Counted from the first letter of the stretch, positions 46,201 through 61,200 are shown. The stretch is DNA of 64,000 nt from Eremophila alpestris peregrina (GCA_009792885.1 WMCF01000031.1:25307-89306), one strand, 5' to 3'. The notes: generated from the sequence alone by a model not told the origin. Made by a program: numbers and translations.

Positions 46201-49200
46201 ATCCAGATTTGCTGGGAATCCAGAAAAAAAGCCTGTGCTGGCCCTGGCTGAGCCACGACCCACAGGGCTGCAGAAATGAGATGGCCACGAGCTCTCCTGT
46301 GACAGCTCACCCATTCCAAGCTCAGCAGAAACACAGGGTGCATCCCAGAGATGCCAGCAGGGACATCCCCTCCCTCCCAGCCACATTTCTCCATGGCAGT
46401 GCTGGCTCTCAGCTGCTCTCCTGCTGCTTTGGCAGCTCTTCCAGCTGCCATCCCGCTTCCCTGGCTGAACACAGGGAGGAAAAGGAGATTTCTCCTCTTC
46501 ACTGCAAGCTGGCTGCAGGTCAGAGGAACATCACTCCTTGGGATTGTAATTATATCCTTCTGGCACAGGCCAGCTGGGAGGCAAGTCCTTTGCCTGCTAA
46601 TTATAGGACATTATATTGCTATTAAACTGCACATTCCAGCTCAGGGGACAATCCATGGCTCACTTGGCTTTGCCTGGGCACCAGAAGGAGCCTGCACATC
46701 CTTCACCAACACGGCCCAGAGGCCATGGGGCACAGGAGAGTGGGCATACAGGTGGGCTCCAGAAAACCTCCTCCCTCCCCTGCCTTCCTCCCTGGTGTCC
46801 ATGATGCCTTGGGTTTAGCTTTCATGTTTTTCAGATTCTGTGCTGCCTAGGTGTGTAATTCTGAGCCTCACAGTGAGTGCATGTGGGCTCTCTGCACAGA
46901 GCAGGGAGACAAAACAAATCCTTTCCTTGCTGAAGACCAAGGACAACTTTTAGGCCCAAAAGCACAAACAAGGGAAAAAACATGAAAGATGGGATTTCAT
47001 AACCTGAAGCTGTATTTAGACAATTAAACCCCAATATGCAAATGGACCAAAACTTACAGAAATGTGAGACCTCGTGACCTGGGGTCCATTTTGTGACCAT
47101 TCTCAGTCCACCTTGGGTATAGCACTGATCAGGCTCTTGTCCTGCCCAAGGTGTGTCCTAGAGGCCTTTCAATAAATATCTGCTTTATTCTCTAGCTCTT
47201 TCCAGTCTCTGTTCCAGACCAGCCTTCCCAAGATATCATCCCGAGAACCCCACAGCTTCAGGCAGCTGTGAAGGTTGCTCATTCACAGGACAGGTACCTC
47301 CAGATCAGGGTAAATGTGGAATCAGAGTGCTTTGGTTGGAAGAAACCTTAAAGCCCATCTAGTTCTACCTCCTGCCATGTGCAGGGACACCTTCCACCAT
47401 CCCAGGCTGCTCCAAGCCCTGTCCAGCCTGGCCTTGGACACTGCCAGGGATCCAGGGGCAGCCACAGCTGCTCTGGGCACCCTGTGCCAGGGCCTGCCCA
47501 CCCTCACAGGGAACAGTTTCTCCAGCTGGGAAGTGCTCCCTCCATTTCAACTCCTTCCCTGTCTCAAAGAGCAGCATTTAAACTGCAAAATCCTTGGGAC
47601 CTGTCCATCCCTGATGGGGATTTTCAAGTCCCAAACACACAGATGTGTTCATCTGACTTGATCTTGGGGCACCCCAAGCCATGAGCTGATCAAGGACTCT
47701 TGCCACATCCTGAGGGGGAAAGCACAACTGACACCATGAATCTGTCCACTGCCCAAAACACAGAACATCTTGGAAAACAACCACAAAAACCACCCTGAGT
47801 GTTCTGCAGATGTACAGAGGTCCCACTGCACTGAGCAGTCTGAAATCCCCCTTTGTGGTTTATATTCCTTCAAGAAAAACAAAACAGCAGAACCACGTTG
47901 AAAAATTGATTATGAAAACCTTCACTAAAGCTGCCAGCCTTCTCCTGGGTTGCATCTACTGCCACCATCTCCTCCTCCTCTGCTCTTGCTGCCTTGCTAT
48001 CCCAAGCCCTGCCCAAATCCCCCTGTGACTGCTGGCAGCCGTGGCTGGGGCTCAGGAGGATCAGCGTGGCCGCTCATCCCAAACGGCTCTGGGCAGGGAT
48101 GAGGAGCCCAAAACAGACACAAGTCCTTCCCTGCCCTCCCTGCACAGCCTCAGGAGCAGGCTGCAGCCACACAGAATTCACTCAATCCCTTTGCAATGCT
48201 CCTCACATTTCATTCTTTTCCCAAACAGGACCTTCCCCATCTCAGACAACACTGGCCCTGCCAGTCTCTGCCTCTGCACCCATTTGCTGATTAAAAGGGG
48301 GAGGAAAAAAAAATACAATAATGATCCTTTTTTTTTTTCTTTCTTCCTCCTTGAGGAAGGCAGGACCCTGGCAAATGGTTTTGCCCCTGGGCTGAGCCAT
48401 GGCCAGTTCCACCCCCTGCATGAGGGAGTTAATGGAATACGCAGCAGAAGGGCCCTCCCGCCTCCCGCTCCAGGACTTCAGCTGACTCCAGGATGGCTAA
48501 TCCCATTACAAGAAAATAACGTGGATAATTCAAGCTAATGAAATCGTTACAAGAATGTGGACAGCCAGGGGTGGACATTCAGAGCCAATTTAACACTCCT
48601 TGGTGTTGTTATCCCCAGCACAGGAAATATCTGAAAAGGAGGAAGGGAAAGGGAAGGAGGGAAGAAAAAAAGCCTTCCTCTCTTTTTAGCTTAAATCCTG
48701 TTAGAGAGTTCAGGAATTAATCTGGCACCCATCTCCCCTATTTCCATTATCAGCAGCAGCATCAAAAATGTCTCCTTCACCTCTGGAAATCAGCAAATGA
48801 AGGCACAGAAAGACAAGGTGGGAGGGAAAGCTCTGGATCGCAGAGCCGAGTCAAACTGTGGCTCCCTCCAGCTCTGGTGGAGGGATCTGGCAGCAGAGCA
48901 GGGGTCCCAGTGTCCCCCTGGCCCACAGATGAAGTGACACCAGGTCCCCAGTGCAAAGCTGATCCTCCATTCCCTGCTGGATAATCAAAGCACCTGAAAA
49001 TCCACGTGGAAAGCCAGTGGGCCACAGGACAGCCACATCTGCACCTTGTTCTTCACTCCATGGATCAGCAGTTTTTCCAGCCTCTTCTCCTCTCTGCCCA
49101 GGAGCATCATCTTTGTTTGCAGGCCCCTTGATCTGCTGCTGCAGCACAGCTGGGTTGTGCTTTATGTGATTCCTCTTTTCCCTTGTGCTGCTGGGAGAAG

Positions 49201-52200
49201 AACTGCTGCCTGCTCCAAGCCATGGATCCCTTCCCCAGCCCCGTTTTCTGGGAAGGCCTGTCCTTGCTGCCAGAGCCTCCTGGGGCAGGTCCAAAGCCAG
49301 GCTCCCCTCACTGCAGCATCTCACACACTCCCTGGAATAACTGCTGGTCCCAGCTGGATTTCCCTCCTTATGGAAGAAGTCCATGAGATCCACTAGAAAA
49401 CAGTCCTGGGGAAGCTGCTGCAGCTTTTGGATTGCCCTCACTCCCTTGGTGCCTGGGGAAAACTCCAGGTTTGGTTCTTCCTGGATTTATCAAATTTTGC
49501 CACAGATCTTCAAAAATTATTTTGATGCCCAACACCATAACTACTGCAAGTGCCAGGGACTGTGTGGACATGGATGTGCTTCTTCCAAGGAGCTGGGAAT
49601 TTACCCACAAATCCCATTTTTAGTGGCAGCAGCCTCCCTTGGAGCTCGTGGCAAAGCAGGATCAGGAACAGCTTTGGCCCCAGAGCAGGAGGCAGCCAGG
49701 GGATCTTCCCTCTCCTCGAGATGCTGGATCAGGAGGCAGTGGCTGCTTCCCGTGGCTTAACTGGCTTATTTAAAAACACAGCAAAACATTTTATCCCTTC
49801 TCGATTTATTTTCCTTAACAGTTGCTTATGAGGGACCTTATCAAAAGCGTTCTGAAATTCCAAGTAAATTAGTCATTAGGCAGGTTTTCAGAACAGTAAT
49901 TAGGCCACTCCATGCCCCTGATGTATTATTTACCTGAGAAGATCTACATAATTAGGGCTCTTCTTTATAACTGGTATTACACACACTAAATTCTACTCCA
50001 GTCTATCGTGTAATTACGCAATTAGGCCGCACACTAAACACAAACCAATCCTGAAAACCAAGCAGAAAGGAAAAAAAAAACAACAAAAACCCACAACAGT
50101 AATTATTATTTTTTTTTAAATCCTCCATCAGCAGCACAGCAGCAAGTCTTAAAATGTTAATACCCCTCCACTTAAGTCATTTCCAAGCAGGTGCTGCAAC
50201 CAGGTTTGGTTTCTTAATTTTGCCGTGTTTAATCTGACTTTGGGAGGTTTTAACATCAGGAGAGATCTGCTTTAGAGGCTGGTGGGAAAAGGGGCCTTTC
50301 CTTTCCCTGGATTTGCTGTGCTGGTGGGAGCAGCACTGTGTCCCTCCCTCTGCAGCTCCTCAGCCCCCTGCTCCTCCCAGTCCAGGATGAATTTTCCCCA
50401 GGCAGAGTTGCTATGTGACTGTCACACTCGTTCTGCCCTCCAGAGCAGGCTGGAATTTTAGTGTGGAAGGAAGGAATGAGAGCCCTGCAGCAGGAGCTGG
50501 GATGTGCAGAGCCCCACCCAGCAGCCTCACATGCCTTTAGGATGGATGTGGTCACCTCCTGATTTGCCCCCATCTTTCTTCTGCAAAGCAAGGTCCAGGA
50601 TGTCCCTTCCCACCTGTGCCTGCCCATGGGGTACTGCACATGTCCTGCTTTGCTTCCTTGCTGATGGAAGAGCCTGCACCACTGGGGTGGGAAGCATTCT
50701 TTTAATCCCATTCTTGCCATAAATCTATTTTAGACTTGATGACATCAAGGAAAAGCAGCCAGGACTCAGTGACACCTCCTGGAGAAGACACCTGCCTATT
50801 CTCCACAGTTATTTCCATGCTCTAAAGACAATGATGATTCACTGTTTAATGAAAGCAGGAACAGATTCCCTGCTGAAATTTTACACCTCAGTGCCCACAA
50901 TTTCCAGTTCCTAAGGGACAGGGGAAGGTGCAGAGCTGGCACAGGGAACACCACAAGCTTTAGGAAGCCCTAGGTTTAAGCAGCACTGCTGAACTTGAAC
51001 ACTGACATGAGTTTGGGAGTTCAAAGCCACCCCAAAAGAGTTTGAGCTGGTGACTCAGAGGATTTAAAGATAACTGGTAGATGTGTGATGGAAGAGGTGA
51101 CCCCAAACCAGGATGGAGGTGGAAAATCCCACTTTAATATTACTCAGGTTTTGTTGTTGCTTCTCCAACATCTTCCTCCTTAATCCTACTAGCAATACTA
51201 GTTACTCCTAATAGTAATTACATTTTTTAGTTTATTTTTCTTTTTGCTGGGGGAGACAAAAGACATTTAAGTCTGGTGGAGGAAGGCCCAGCTCTATCAG
51301 GACATCTTGCCCCACATCACTCCCTGGAGCACACCAGGACCAAACCACGCTGCCCTGGCAGCTGTCCCTGAGCTGTACAGATGCAGCCATGACCCCTATA
51401 TCCCAAAACTCATGGAATCTCAATCCTTGCACAGCCTCCAACAAGAGCCTGCAAAGCCTTTCTCAGAGCTCACAGTCCTAAGCCACAATTCTCCCAGCAC
51501 ACAGCACCTTGCAGGAGCAGGGCTTAGGAGCCACCAAGTCACTGCCCTAATCACCAGAGGGTCAGGATTTCAAAGGAACCTGCAGCTCCCACAGCACTGA
51601 GATTTGGGGGATTTATCTCTCCTGGGCTCTTTTGAAAATCCTGATCAGAGTGCAGCTCTGGTCAAAAAAAATAAGTTATGCTAAAAATAGTGCTCACAGG
51701 AGGGTCTGGTGCAAATCTCTGCTTCTGGAGGATTCTTAGGAGCCAGCTCCTTTCAAAGACAGAGGAATTTGTACAACTAGGAAACACAGAAGAAACCCAA
51801 AGTTGTACCCAGGACATCCTTTGGAGAAGGCAGCCTTGCTGTTAAGATCCCAGCTGCATCAACAATCCAAAAAAAAAAAAAAATATATCTCATATTCAAC
51901 TGTAGAACCTCCTGCACTGAGCTGGAGAATAAATATAGAAGCAATGAGATATTTTTAGGCACACAGCTATTTTAACACAGCTCTGGCTTTAAAGAGAATC
52001 CTTATTTAAGCCTTGTCCCTGGTAAAGCTGCAGGATGACTTAGAAAAATAACCTGATTAATTATTTTCATCAGGAGAAGAGAAAAACACAGAGGGAAGAT
52101 GAAATGCCCAAGCTCTGATGGTGCCTCTCCTCCTGCTCTCAGGCGTTTGGTCACCCCTTGCCAACCTGCCATGACCACAGCAAGGCTCAGAGGCCACTCT

Positions 52201-55200
52201 GCACAGTGGGATTTGTCTTTTCAGGTCACCTGGAGAAGTCCCAAAAGACAGGACAGGGAGGGACTGGTGCAAGCCCTGTCTGAGCCACCATGGGATTCAG
52301 TGATGATGTTTCCACTCCATTCCATGGAAAGCTCATCACTCTGCACCCATCCCAGGAAGTGCTGGATGAAGAGGACAGAGATTCCACAGGATCACTGAAG
52401 GGTTTGGGTTGGAATCGTTTATCCAACCCCCCTGCCAAGAGCTCCAGAAAGTGTGGCCATGATGAGAGAAAAGGGGAAGGGATCATCCTGCCAGCCACAA
52501 CCCACAAAAAAATGCAAACACACCCCTGGAAAAAAGATGAGAGGAGCTGTAGGGGTAGGAACAAGCAAATGGCAGGGGACAGAGCAGGAGAGTGAGCTTC
52601 AGCCAGGATGGGCTCAGGAATGCTGAGCTTGTGTGGGAGCTGTCACAGTCCCAGCTGATGGCAGCAAGTCCCTGCAGAGGTGACAGCTCAGGCAGCTGCA
52701 GTGAGCAAACAGCAGAAAAGGGGGAGAAATCAGACAGGAGGCAGAGGCAGCTCCATCTTCACAGGCAGAGCTGGGCTGTGCTCGCTGCTGTTAAAAAAGG
52801 GAGGTGAGTGGTTCCAAAGCAACTTTTCAGCAGCATCCCTGCTGAGCACAGGTAGGGCAGGGCAGGCTGGCAGCTCCCCTCCCTCCCTCCCCTCCCTCCT
52901 GCAGAGCTCCCTGCTGCAGCAGACCCAATTTCATGGGGTTTTTGCACAAGCAGCGGGGTGGAAAATGATCCTCGGGAGGCAGCACACGGCACTGCCCAGC
53001 TCCCCCCCAAGGTGAGCAGCCCCAGCCCCACCTGGGTGGGTCCCTGGGTGAGGAAAAAGGCCACCAGTGAGCTCCCCCAGTGGCAGATGTGGTGGGGATG
53101 AGGGGCACCCAGGCTCCCCCCAGCCCCGTCACCCTCCCGGCTGCTGACGGCACAGACAGCGCGGTCCTGCGTGACAGCGTGAAATTAATATGATTTGGGG
53201 GGAAGCTGGCAGTGAGTAATGAGCAGCTGAAACACCTCGTCCCCACCCCCCTTGCCCCCCCAGACTCTTTTAACCCCTCAGCTGCTGGCATGGGATCAAG
53301 GAGTGGGAAGAGCAAGAGCTGGGTTAAAGAGAAGCAGAGAAGGGCCACGCAGCCCCAGCTGAAACGGGATTTACAGGGTGAATTTTGGCACAAGTCTCAG
53401 TGGTGCTGCCTTGTGAGCAGCCCCAGACTGTTGAGATGCTGAGATTGGCACTCCTGGGCTTGGAAAAGTCAACACTGCTGCCTTCCCATGTGAGGTTTCA
53501 CAAAGAGAAGTCAAAAAAAGAAGAAGAAGAAGATGAGGGGCTGAAGGAGGTGCAAACCTGTCCTGCAAACACCCCAGAGCCCAGCCATGAGGGGACAGCC
53601 TGATGTGCACAGACCACTGATGGGCAGCACAAAAAGCAGCTTTCCAGCTTCCCTGGTATCTAATAAATGGGACTGTGGGCAGAAAAGACATCCCATCTTC
53701 ACAGGCAGCTGATGGGAATCCCTGGTAAGGGTCAGTCCCACAAGAGCACCTTCCTGAGAGGACAAGGCTCAGGAGCTTCCTCCATTAAGTGCAGCACATT
53801 TCAGATCTCCTGTCCTCTGCCAGATGCCTGGAAGTGCTCAGGATACTGCTGGGGGAGGAGGAAGGAGAGGTGAGAAGACAGATGGTCATTCTGATCTGCC
53901 TCAACTTGATCTCTTCAGGAAAAACAACGTGCAGACAGAAATGCTGCTGGTGCCAGCAGCTGCAGGAGCCAGCACAGTTCAAAGGCCCTGGGCACAGGGA
54001 CTGCCTCAGGGGAGCTGAGAGACTGTGCAATGGAAGGGCTTTAATTGCAATCACATCCCAAGGCTGAAAATCTCCTGGATTGGGAGAGGGAGGAAGGCTG
54101 CAGCAGGCACGAGGTTAAAAAATAATGATGCAAACAGAGATGCAAATAAAGGACACGATGTCATCGTGAGGAGAAAGCTGTGATTCATTAGAGGCTTGTT
54201 CAGGACCTTCTCGTGAAGTGAGACTGAAAAATACCCACACAAGTGAAAGATGGGGGGTGGATGGATCCACAGCACCAGGGAAGAACTGGAGTTCAGGAAT
54301 CCAACAGACAGAGGAATTTGAAGTGCAAGGAAATAATCATCTTGACTGTACCTTGATGAAAGGCTGAGACACAGATCCAGAGTTAGTCCAGTGCAATTTA
54401 AACATTACAGATTGTGCAGTGCCCAAGCTGCCAGCCCCCAAAGGGACAACTCTGAGAATAAACAAGAACTGGCCACAATATAAGGAAAAAACATGCCATG
54501 TTTCTCCTTTCTTAGACACACACAGACTCTTCTTAATTCAGGGGAAAAGGGACCTTCTAACACTAAGAACCCTGAGTGGGTTCTTTCCAGGGGACAGCAC
54601 AAGCTGGCTTTGGTTTTGCTCCCCATGGAAAACAACCTGCCCACATCTGAAATTTTTTTGCAGTAAAAAAAAAATGGCAAAAACCCCAAAGCAGAAGCCC
54701 AGAGTGACATTTGAACAAGACATTCCAAAAGCAGCCCCATCCCCACCTCACTGCACCTCCCTGAGCCCCTCCACGCTGCTGAGCAGCAGAATTTGTGTGG
54801 AAAACTAATTAAAGTTCCCTCAGGAAGCTCAGCTGGATGCCCTGGAGAGAGGTGCTGTGGCAGGAGCTGGGAGGAAGCAGCCCAAAAATTCCCTTTATTT
54901 GCACAGGACAAATCCAAGTTTTGGGTGGGCAGAAAAAGGGGAAAAAAAATAAAAATCAAGTATGTAATGAATATTCAAACCCAGGAAAGGGATGTGCTGA
55001 AAAAAAAAATCTTCCTTCTGCTCTTGGGAAGAGCCACCTTTTAAAGCAACTTTGCTAAGATAACACAGAGTTAAACATTTCCTTATCTATGTTAAACACC
55101 TTTATGATTCAAACTGAAAAACAGCACTGCAAACCCATTTCCCTCTCCCCCACCCCATGGCTTGCTTTGGAGAGTGGCCAAATTAAAGTGGCCAGTTCCA

Positions 55201-58200
55201 TTTCTGGGCTCTGAATATCAACCCAATTCTGCTGTGTTTGGGTTTCCAGCACACAAGGAAAAGATTTGAAGAAGGGGAAAAAAAAAGGAAAAAGAGTTTA
55301 ATTGATGCTGTTTGAAATAGTAAGAGACATAAAGCAGCCCAGCAGATCCCTGCATTCCTACCTGCAGCTCGTGAGGCTGGTGCACATCCCTGCAAGCTGC
55401 TTCCCAAAAAGCTCCTGCACTCTGTATTTTCCTGTGCACCAGCCCCTGGCACTGCAGCCTGGGCATGGGAACATCAGGACAGGTAAAAGGCACCAAGGAT
55501 GCACCTGGGATCAGCTGTGCAGGAGATCCAGGGCACACAGCCCAAAGGTGTGCAAGAGCAGAGGGCATGGGGTGTGCCAGGGGCTCCCCACCCTCATGGG
55601 GGGAATTCCAGCCCAATATCCCATCCAGCCCTGTCCTCTGGCAGTGGGAAGCCATTCCCTGTGTCCTGTGCCTTCATGCCTTGTCTCCAGTCCCTCTGCA
55701 GCTCTCCTGGAGCTCCTTCAGGCACTGGAAGGGGCTCTGAGCTCTCCCAGCCTGGCTCCAGCCCTTCCCTCAACTCTGTGTCCTCCTCAGGACTTGCTCC
55801 CACAGCTCCACCTCTGTCTTGTGTCCCCTTGCAAAGCAAAGACACTAAAAGCAAACAGTGGGGCTGAACTCTTCAGCCAGCAACCAGGCAGCTTCCTTTT
55901 TCCCAAAAAACAAACTCAACACATCCAAAGGTGCAATTCCTGTGAGAACCTTCAAACAGCGTGGGTGGGACCCCACAGCCAAGGGGTGACAGGGACAGAG
56001 GCACACAACAGCACACCTCAATCCAGAGGAGCATCCTGCAGCCACCAGAGCCAGGCTGGCTCCTCCTCACACACTCAGCAGCCCAGCACAGCCCCTGCAT
56101 TCCAATGAGGAGCTGGGATCCAGCGTTAAGGCAGGCACCACACCCTCTGTGCCTTCCCTGGTGCCTCGGGAGCAGCCCTGACCCAGCTCCCTGAAGCCCA
56201 GAGCTCCCAGCATGGGCTGCACCCTGGGAAGGCATCCTTTAATATTGTTATCCTGAAGGACAGGCCAGAACAAGGCTAGGGAATCCAACCCTATGGAAAC
56301 ACCAGAGCACTGGGATGCCAAGCACCACAGGGTAGCCCCTGGCACACGATGGCCTGGAGCAGGGGCCTGGGGAGGGCTTTGGAGAGCTCATGGCCCCACC
56401 TGCTTCCTGGAGAACACGGTGGGATGATCCCACTCACCACCACACCCAACTCAGAGGCACCTTCCAGCTGTCACTGCACATCTGGGCCCTGAAACACCTC
56501 CTGCTCCCAGCCCCCAGGGCTGTTTGTGGCACGTTTCCACCTGAGGTGTGCCCCTGGGCAAGGTGCACATTCCACAGTCCTTCCAGTCCTCAGGGAGGAT
56601 CCAAGCCCTGGTGGCTGGCTGCAGGGTGCCCAGCTGCTTCCCCAAGACCCATTTTTGGGCACTTCCTTCTTGCAGGCAGAGGTGTCAGCACTGCAGGGGA
56701 GTTCAGTGATTCCCCTGCTCTGCCTGTTCCTCCTGCCACAGCAGCAGTTCTGTCCTGGCTCAGATGTCTCCTCCTGGCTTCTCCCAAACCACTGCAGCCC
56801 CTGTGCTCACCCCAGCAGCCCCTCACACCCCAGGGGAGATGCTCCCAGTGACTTCTGCAGCTGTCCCCAAGCCCTTGGGCTGGCAGGGGACAGCATGGAG
56901 ACAAAATTCAAGCAGCTGAGAAGCAGCAGCAATTGGTTCTGAGCCATTCCCAGCACAACACTGCAGGTTTCAACAGTGAAACCCAGCAATCCTGGCAGCA
57001 CTGGACATTCTGCTTGCATGGAATGCTCTAATTAACTCTGCCCAGCACTTGCTTAACAAACTCACATGTTTTTCCTCAATTTTTTTTTTACTCCTCCTGT
57101 GTCTTTTACCAGCAGAGATTTTCCACATCTTCAACAGGGGAAGGAGAAATTGTCTCCAGTCATGTAGACTCCATTACTGGGAGAAAGGTGTGAACAGCAA
57201 GCATGTCTGGCAGACGGATTCATTATCCCACTGTGTCCTTTATAATGGGAAATGAAAAGCCCATTCTGGTAACTACACTTTATTATAATAGGTCAGAAGA
57301 AGTGAAAGGCATCATCTTATAAAATTAACTTCATAAAGACTGCCTTAAAAAAAAATCTCTTTGCCTGTTTATCCACTGCATCTCCCTGCAGAGATTTTTT
57401 TTTTTATTTTTGCTCTCCCAGAAGGGGCTGACTCCCAAGTCTTGTCCCACTTCACTTTTCCCCTCCATCAGAAGGAATAGTTCTTTTTCCTCCTAATCAG
57501 GGCCAGACACTTGCTTTGCCAGATGCAATAAATGCCCTGTCTTTGTCAAGACAGAGAAAATAGTCAGCAAAGGAGTTAAAATGAAAAGAGACACTCATCC
57601 CCAAAGGTCTCTGCAAGAAGCAATGTTACTTTCTCTGCAGGAAAGTCAGAATATGGAGATAAATGCACCTGATAACCTGTTCTTTGCTCTGCAATACCTT
57701 TCAATTGCTTTTCTGCTCGCTGCTTCTTTAGTCAAACTCAAGCCCAGCCCCCCAGCTGATGATAATTTTGTGATTTACAATTTTGTGCAACGTGTTTGAC
57801 TGCAGTTCCTACAGGTGCAAGGCAGGGGATGGCCAGAGGGATGATAAAACACCTTCCAGTCCTGATCTCCCCCTGAATTTTGTCTGCCACAGCTAATGGG
57901 CAGGGGAGGGCTGGAGCTAACAACTGCAAACTCCAGAGTTTTGTTCTCAGACACATTCTGCAAAGGAAAGAACAACTTCATCCCCCAAACACACAGCTCC
58001 AAGAACTGCATCCTTTGGTGGCAGGAGCAGCAGCTCTGCCAAACTCTGAGCACACCCTGGGCTGTGTCCATCCCCCAGGTTGCCTTGGGTTGGGCAGGAA
58101 TCTTTTAAAGAAGTGTTTTTCTAAATTCTGTCATTCCCTTTTTGAGGAAAATGAAACCCCCATCTCCTCAAAACATCATAAACCACTTGCAAAACAGCCT

Positions 58201-61200
58201 GATTTCCAATCTTCATGGAGTTGGTGCAGCCAGAGGGAAGGAGGATGGGAGGGGATGCTCTGAAACAAAGAGTTAATTGGAACTCCCAATGAAGGCTGCA
58301 TGGATCTCAGGTGATAGATTCTTAAAGGAGCCCAATTTTCAGAAATTGCCAGGCCTCCAATTTGTGAAAATGTGGCCTTTCACAGATCTCCAATTCAGCT
58401 TGCCACGTCTAGAGTTCCTTTTGAAAAAAAAAGTCTTGCCATAAAAGCCCCACAATTTGGTAGTAAAAATTAGCAGCCTTCATGGGATAGCAATCCCTTT
58501 GTCTCTGCTCCCCTCACTGTGGCTCTTTGCAAAGAACTAAGCACCATTTACCTTTTGTTATTTTTCCAGGTAGTAAAGAGAAGAGTAGGATCTCATCAAG
58601 AACAAAAATGGGTGAAAAAACCCCACACCCACAAAAGCTAAATCTTCACACCTCGCCCAAAAGCAGCCCCTATAATTGAACAGCATTTCTCCCTCTGAAG
58701 AAGATAACACCTATCTTTAAAAAAAAAGATAAATAAATCCCTTGAGGGTGCAAGAGAGGCCAGAAGCTCCAGGAGAAGGTGGCAGGACATGCTCTGAACC
58801 AGTGCCACACCCCAGCAAAGCCACTGGGCTGGGAGGAGAGCAGCACCTGAGGCTTGGGCAGCTGCTAAAAGAGGGTTATTGTGCAGGCAGAAGGTGAGCT
58901 GTTGATAATTCCTGACTCCCCTAAAACACCTTCATTGGCACCACCTTCCTCCAATCCAACAAACAGAACCTGGTATCCCCAGATTCCAAACTGCAGGAGT
59001 TCCTGCAGGCTGCTGTGGGAGCACAGGGCAAGGCTGAGCATTTCAGCCATGGATCCATGAACAAGATCCAAAAGTGTCAAAGCAGCCAGGGCAGGCACAG
59101 CACCTTGAAAACTGAACTGTCAGTGCTGAGCAGGTACAGCACCCTGAAAAATCCACTATTCAGAGCACCCATCTCCTTTGTTTTGCTGTTCCAGGGTCAC
59201 CAACACCTTCTGTGGGGCCATTTGAGCAGGGGGACTGAGCTCCCTGACAAAGCTCAAAACATGGAAATATTTGTTTGGGGGAGAAAAAAAAAAATCTACA
59301 CACATATAACATATTATAGATAATTTTTAAACAATATTGGCATAATCTGTGTATTTTTCTGGGGTAATACATACATATATATATAGATTCTGTGTGGATG
59401 TAGATAATATGTGTGTGTACATAAAATAGAGAGACACATAAAAATAAATGTTATTTCTAAATTAATATTTGTATATAAATTAGTATTTTTATTTCTAAAT
59501 TACTATTTTTATTTCTAAATTTTTGTGTCTAAATTTTTATTTATTTATAAACTAATATTTACCTATTTAGAAACTGATATTTATTTATTTTTCTCCTGCT
59601 GCACAGCTGCAAGGCAGCTCTGGAGCAAGTGAAACAATAGGGAAGATGCTCATGCTGTCAAGCCTGGGGCTGTCACCCTGAGTGCTGATGGCTGGCTGAG
59701 TGGCCCGGTGGTCCCCAGGCTGGCTGTCCCTTGCTGTCCCCAGGCTGGCTGTCCTGGGCAGGCCAAGAGTGCCCCCTGCAGCCCTGCCAGCCCTTCCACT
59801 GCCAAAGGACTCTGCCATTCCCAATAAATCCCTGACAAAAGACAAACTAAGCCAGGTTCCTAAATGCAGAGCAAGCCCAAAGCCCCAGAGCAAAGGCAGC
59901 TGCTTTAAAGGCACAAACAATCCAGCAGGGTGAGGAGGTGGGCAGTGCTCTGCTGTGCCTGGTTCTGGCTGCTCCAGGGGAAAGGAGGGATGGTAGGGAT
60001 TAAAGGAATGTGTCCCCCCATGCTGCTGGTTTTTGTTTTGAGGATAAAGCCCCAGCCCTGCACAGCCCAGGTGAATGAAAGGGAAGCTCCAAGAGCTGTC
60101 ACCAGCTGGAAGCTGCACGTTCCCTGCTGTACTAATCAGATGTTCCCCTGCCCCTCCTCTCCACAGCTCTGAGGTGCCAGACAAGACAGAGGGAAAAAGC
60201 CCACACCAAAAGCCCCCCACAGGCTCTGTGCTTGTGATGTTCAAACTCTCCCAGTGCCTTGAACTTGACCTTAGTCCCGGCTTTGCTGGCTCCAGCTTTA
60301 CGGGGGTCACATCTGCAGCTCAGGGTGTTGGGATTTAAATTAGCACAGCTCCACGTGCTGAGGACACTCAGTATGATGGGGACTGGCAGCCCAGGGGTTC
60401 TGCCTGAATCCCTCAAGCAAAAGCATCCAAGCTGCACAGCACAGCAAAAACCTGCTCTTCTCGTTGTTGTGACCATCATCACACCCCTGTCCAAAAGCCA
60501 AGCTGTGCTTTGCCTTTAGTGAAATCCCTGGAATTCATCCCAAATGGAACAGCTTTCCTCACAGCCTGGGAGGGAACAGCCTCCCAGCCACACAGGAACC
60601 ACATCTGCACACAAATAAAGGAGGTGGAACTCCATGAACATAGGGAAACACAAACAAATCACTGCCTGGGGTTTTCACTGCATGGTCTGAGGAGGTTTCA
60701 AAGGGTTAAGCAACACCTCAAATTTTTGGAAAGAAAGGCCCCAGCTGTGACTAAAGCAGCCAGCTTCTGCTAGGACAGGCCCACAGAGGCCACCTCCAGC
60801 ACAGCACCCTGGGGATGGGAGCTGGCAGAAAAATCCCTCCTGCAAACCCACAGCAGAGCAGGGACCACGGCCTGGGACAGTGAGCAAAACATTCTTGTCT
60901 TTTGACAAAGTTTCACTTATTTTTCAGGATGGAACAAGGCTGAAATCACAGCACAAAAGGCTGAGGACGCACAGAACACAGAGGTGATCCCAAAGCCCCT
61001 GTTTGCTTCCACAAAGACAACACAAAAGTCACAATATTTACAATGTGAGAAAGACCCCGCAGGAAAATCCCAGCAGCTCCACCCCAGAGTAACCCAGAGA
61101 GCCAACAAAGCACTTTCCTACCTGAAGAGTTCCCTGATTTCCCTGACAGTGGCCTGGAAGGGGATGTTTCTGACCAGGATCTTGGAAGATGTCTGCTTCT

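Larger units (their letters stand above)
42761..61121 (-). other. RBM19 large intron splitting RRM6 (18.4 kb)
   Basis: This GT-AG intron starts with GTAGG at 61121 and ends at 42761. It carries CR1 remnants at 47318-47590, 52385-52450 and 55555-55790, an 11-base purine-rich repeat (44957-45029), an AT-rich low-complexity tract (59285-59595), and several candidate regulatory islands near 43.7-44.0, 44.74-44.88, 48.4-48.6, 49.8-50.05 and 57.0-57.33 kb. Its open frames are short and show no protein family I recognise. Confidence 0.85.
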
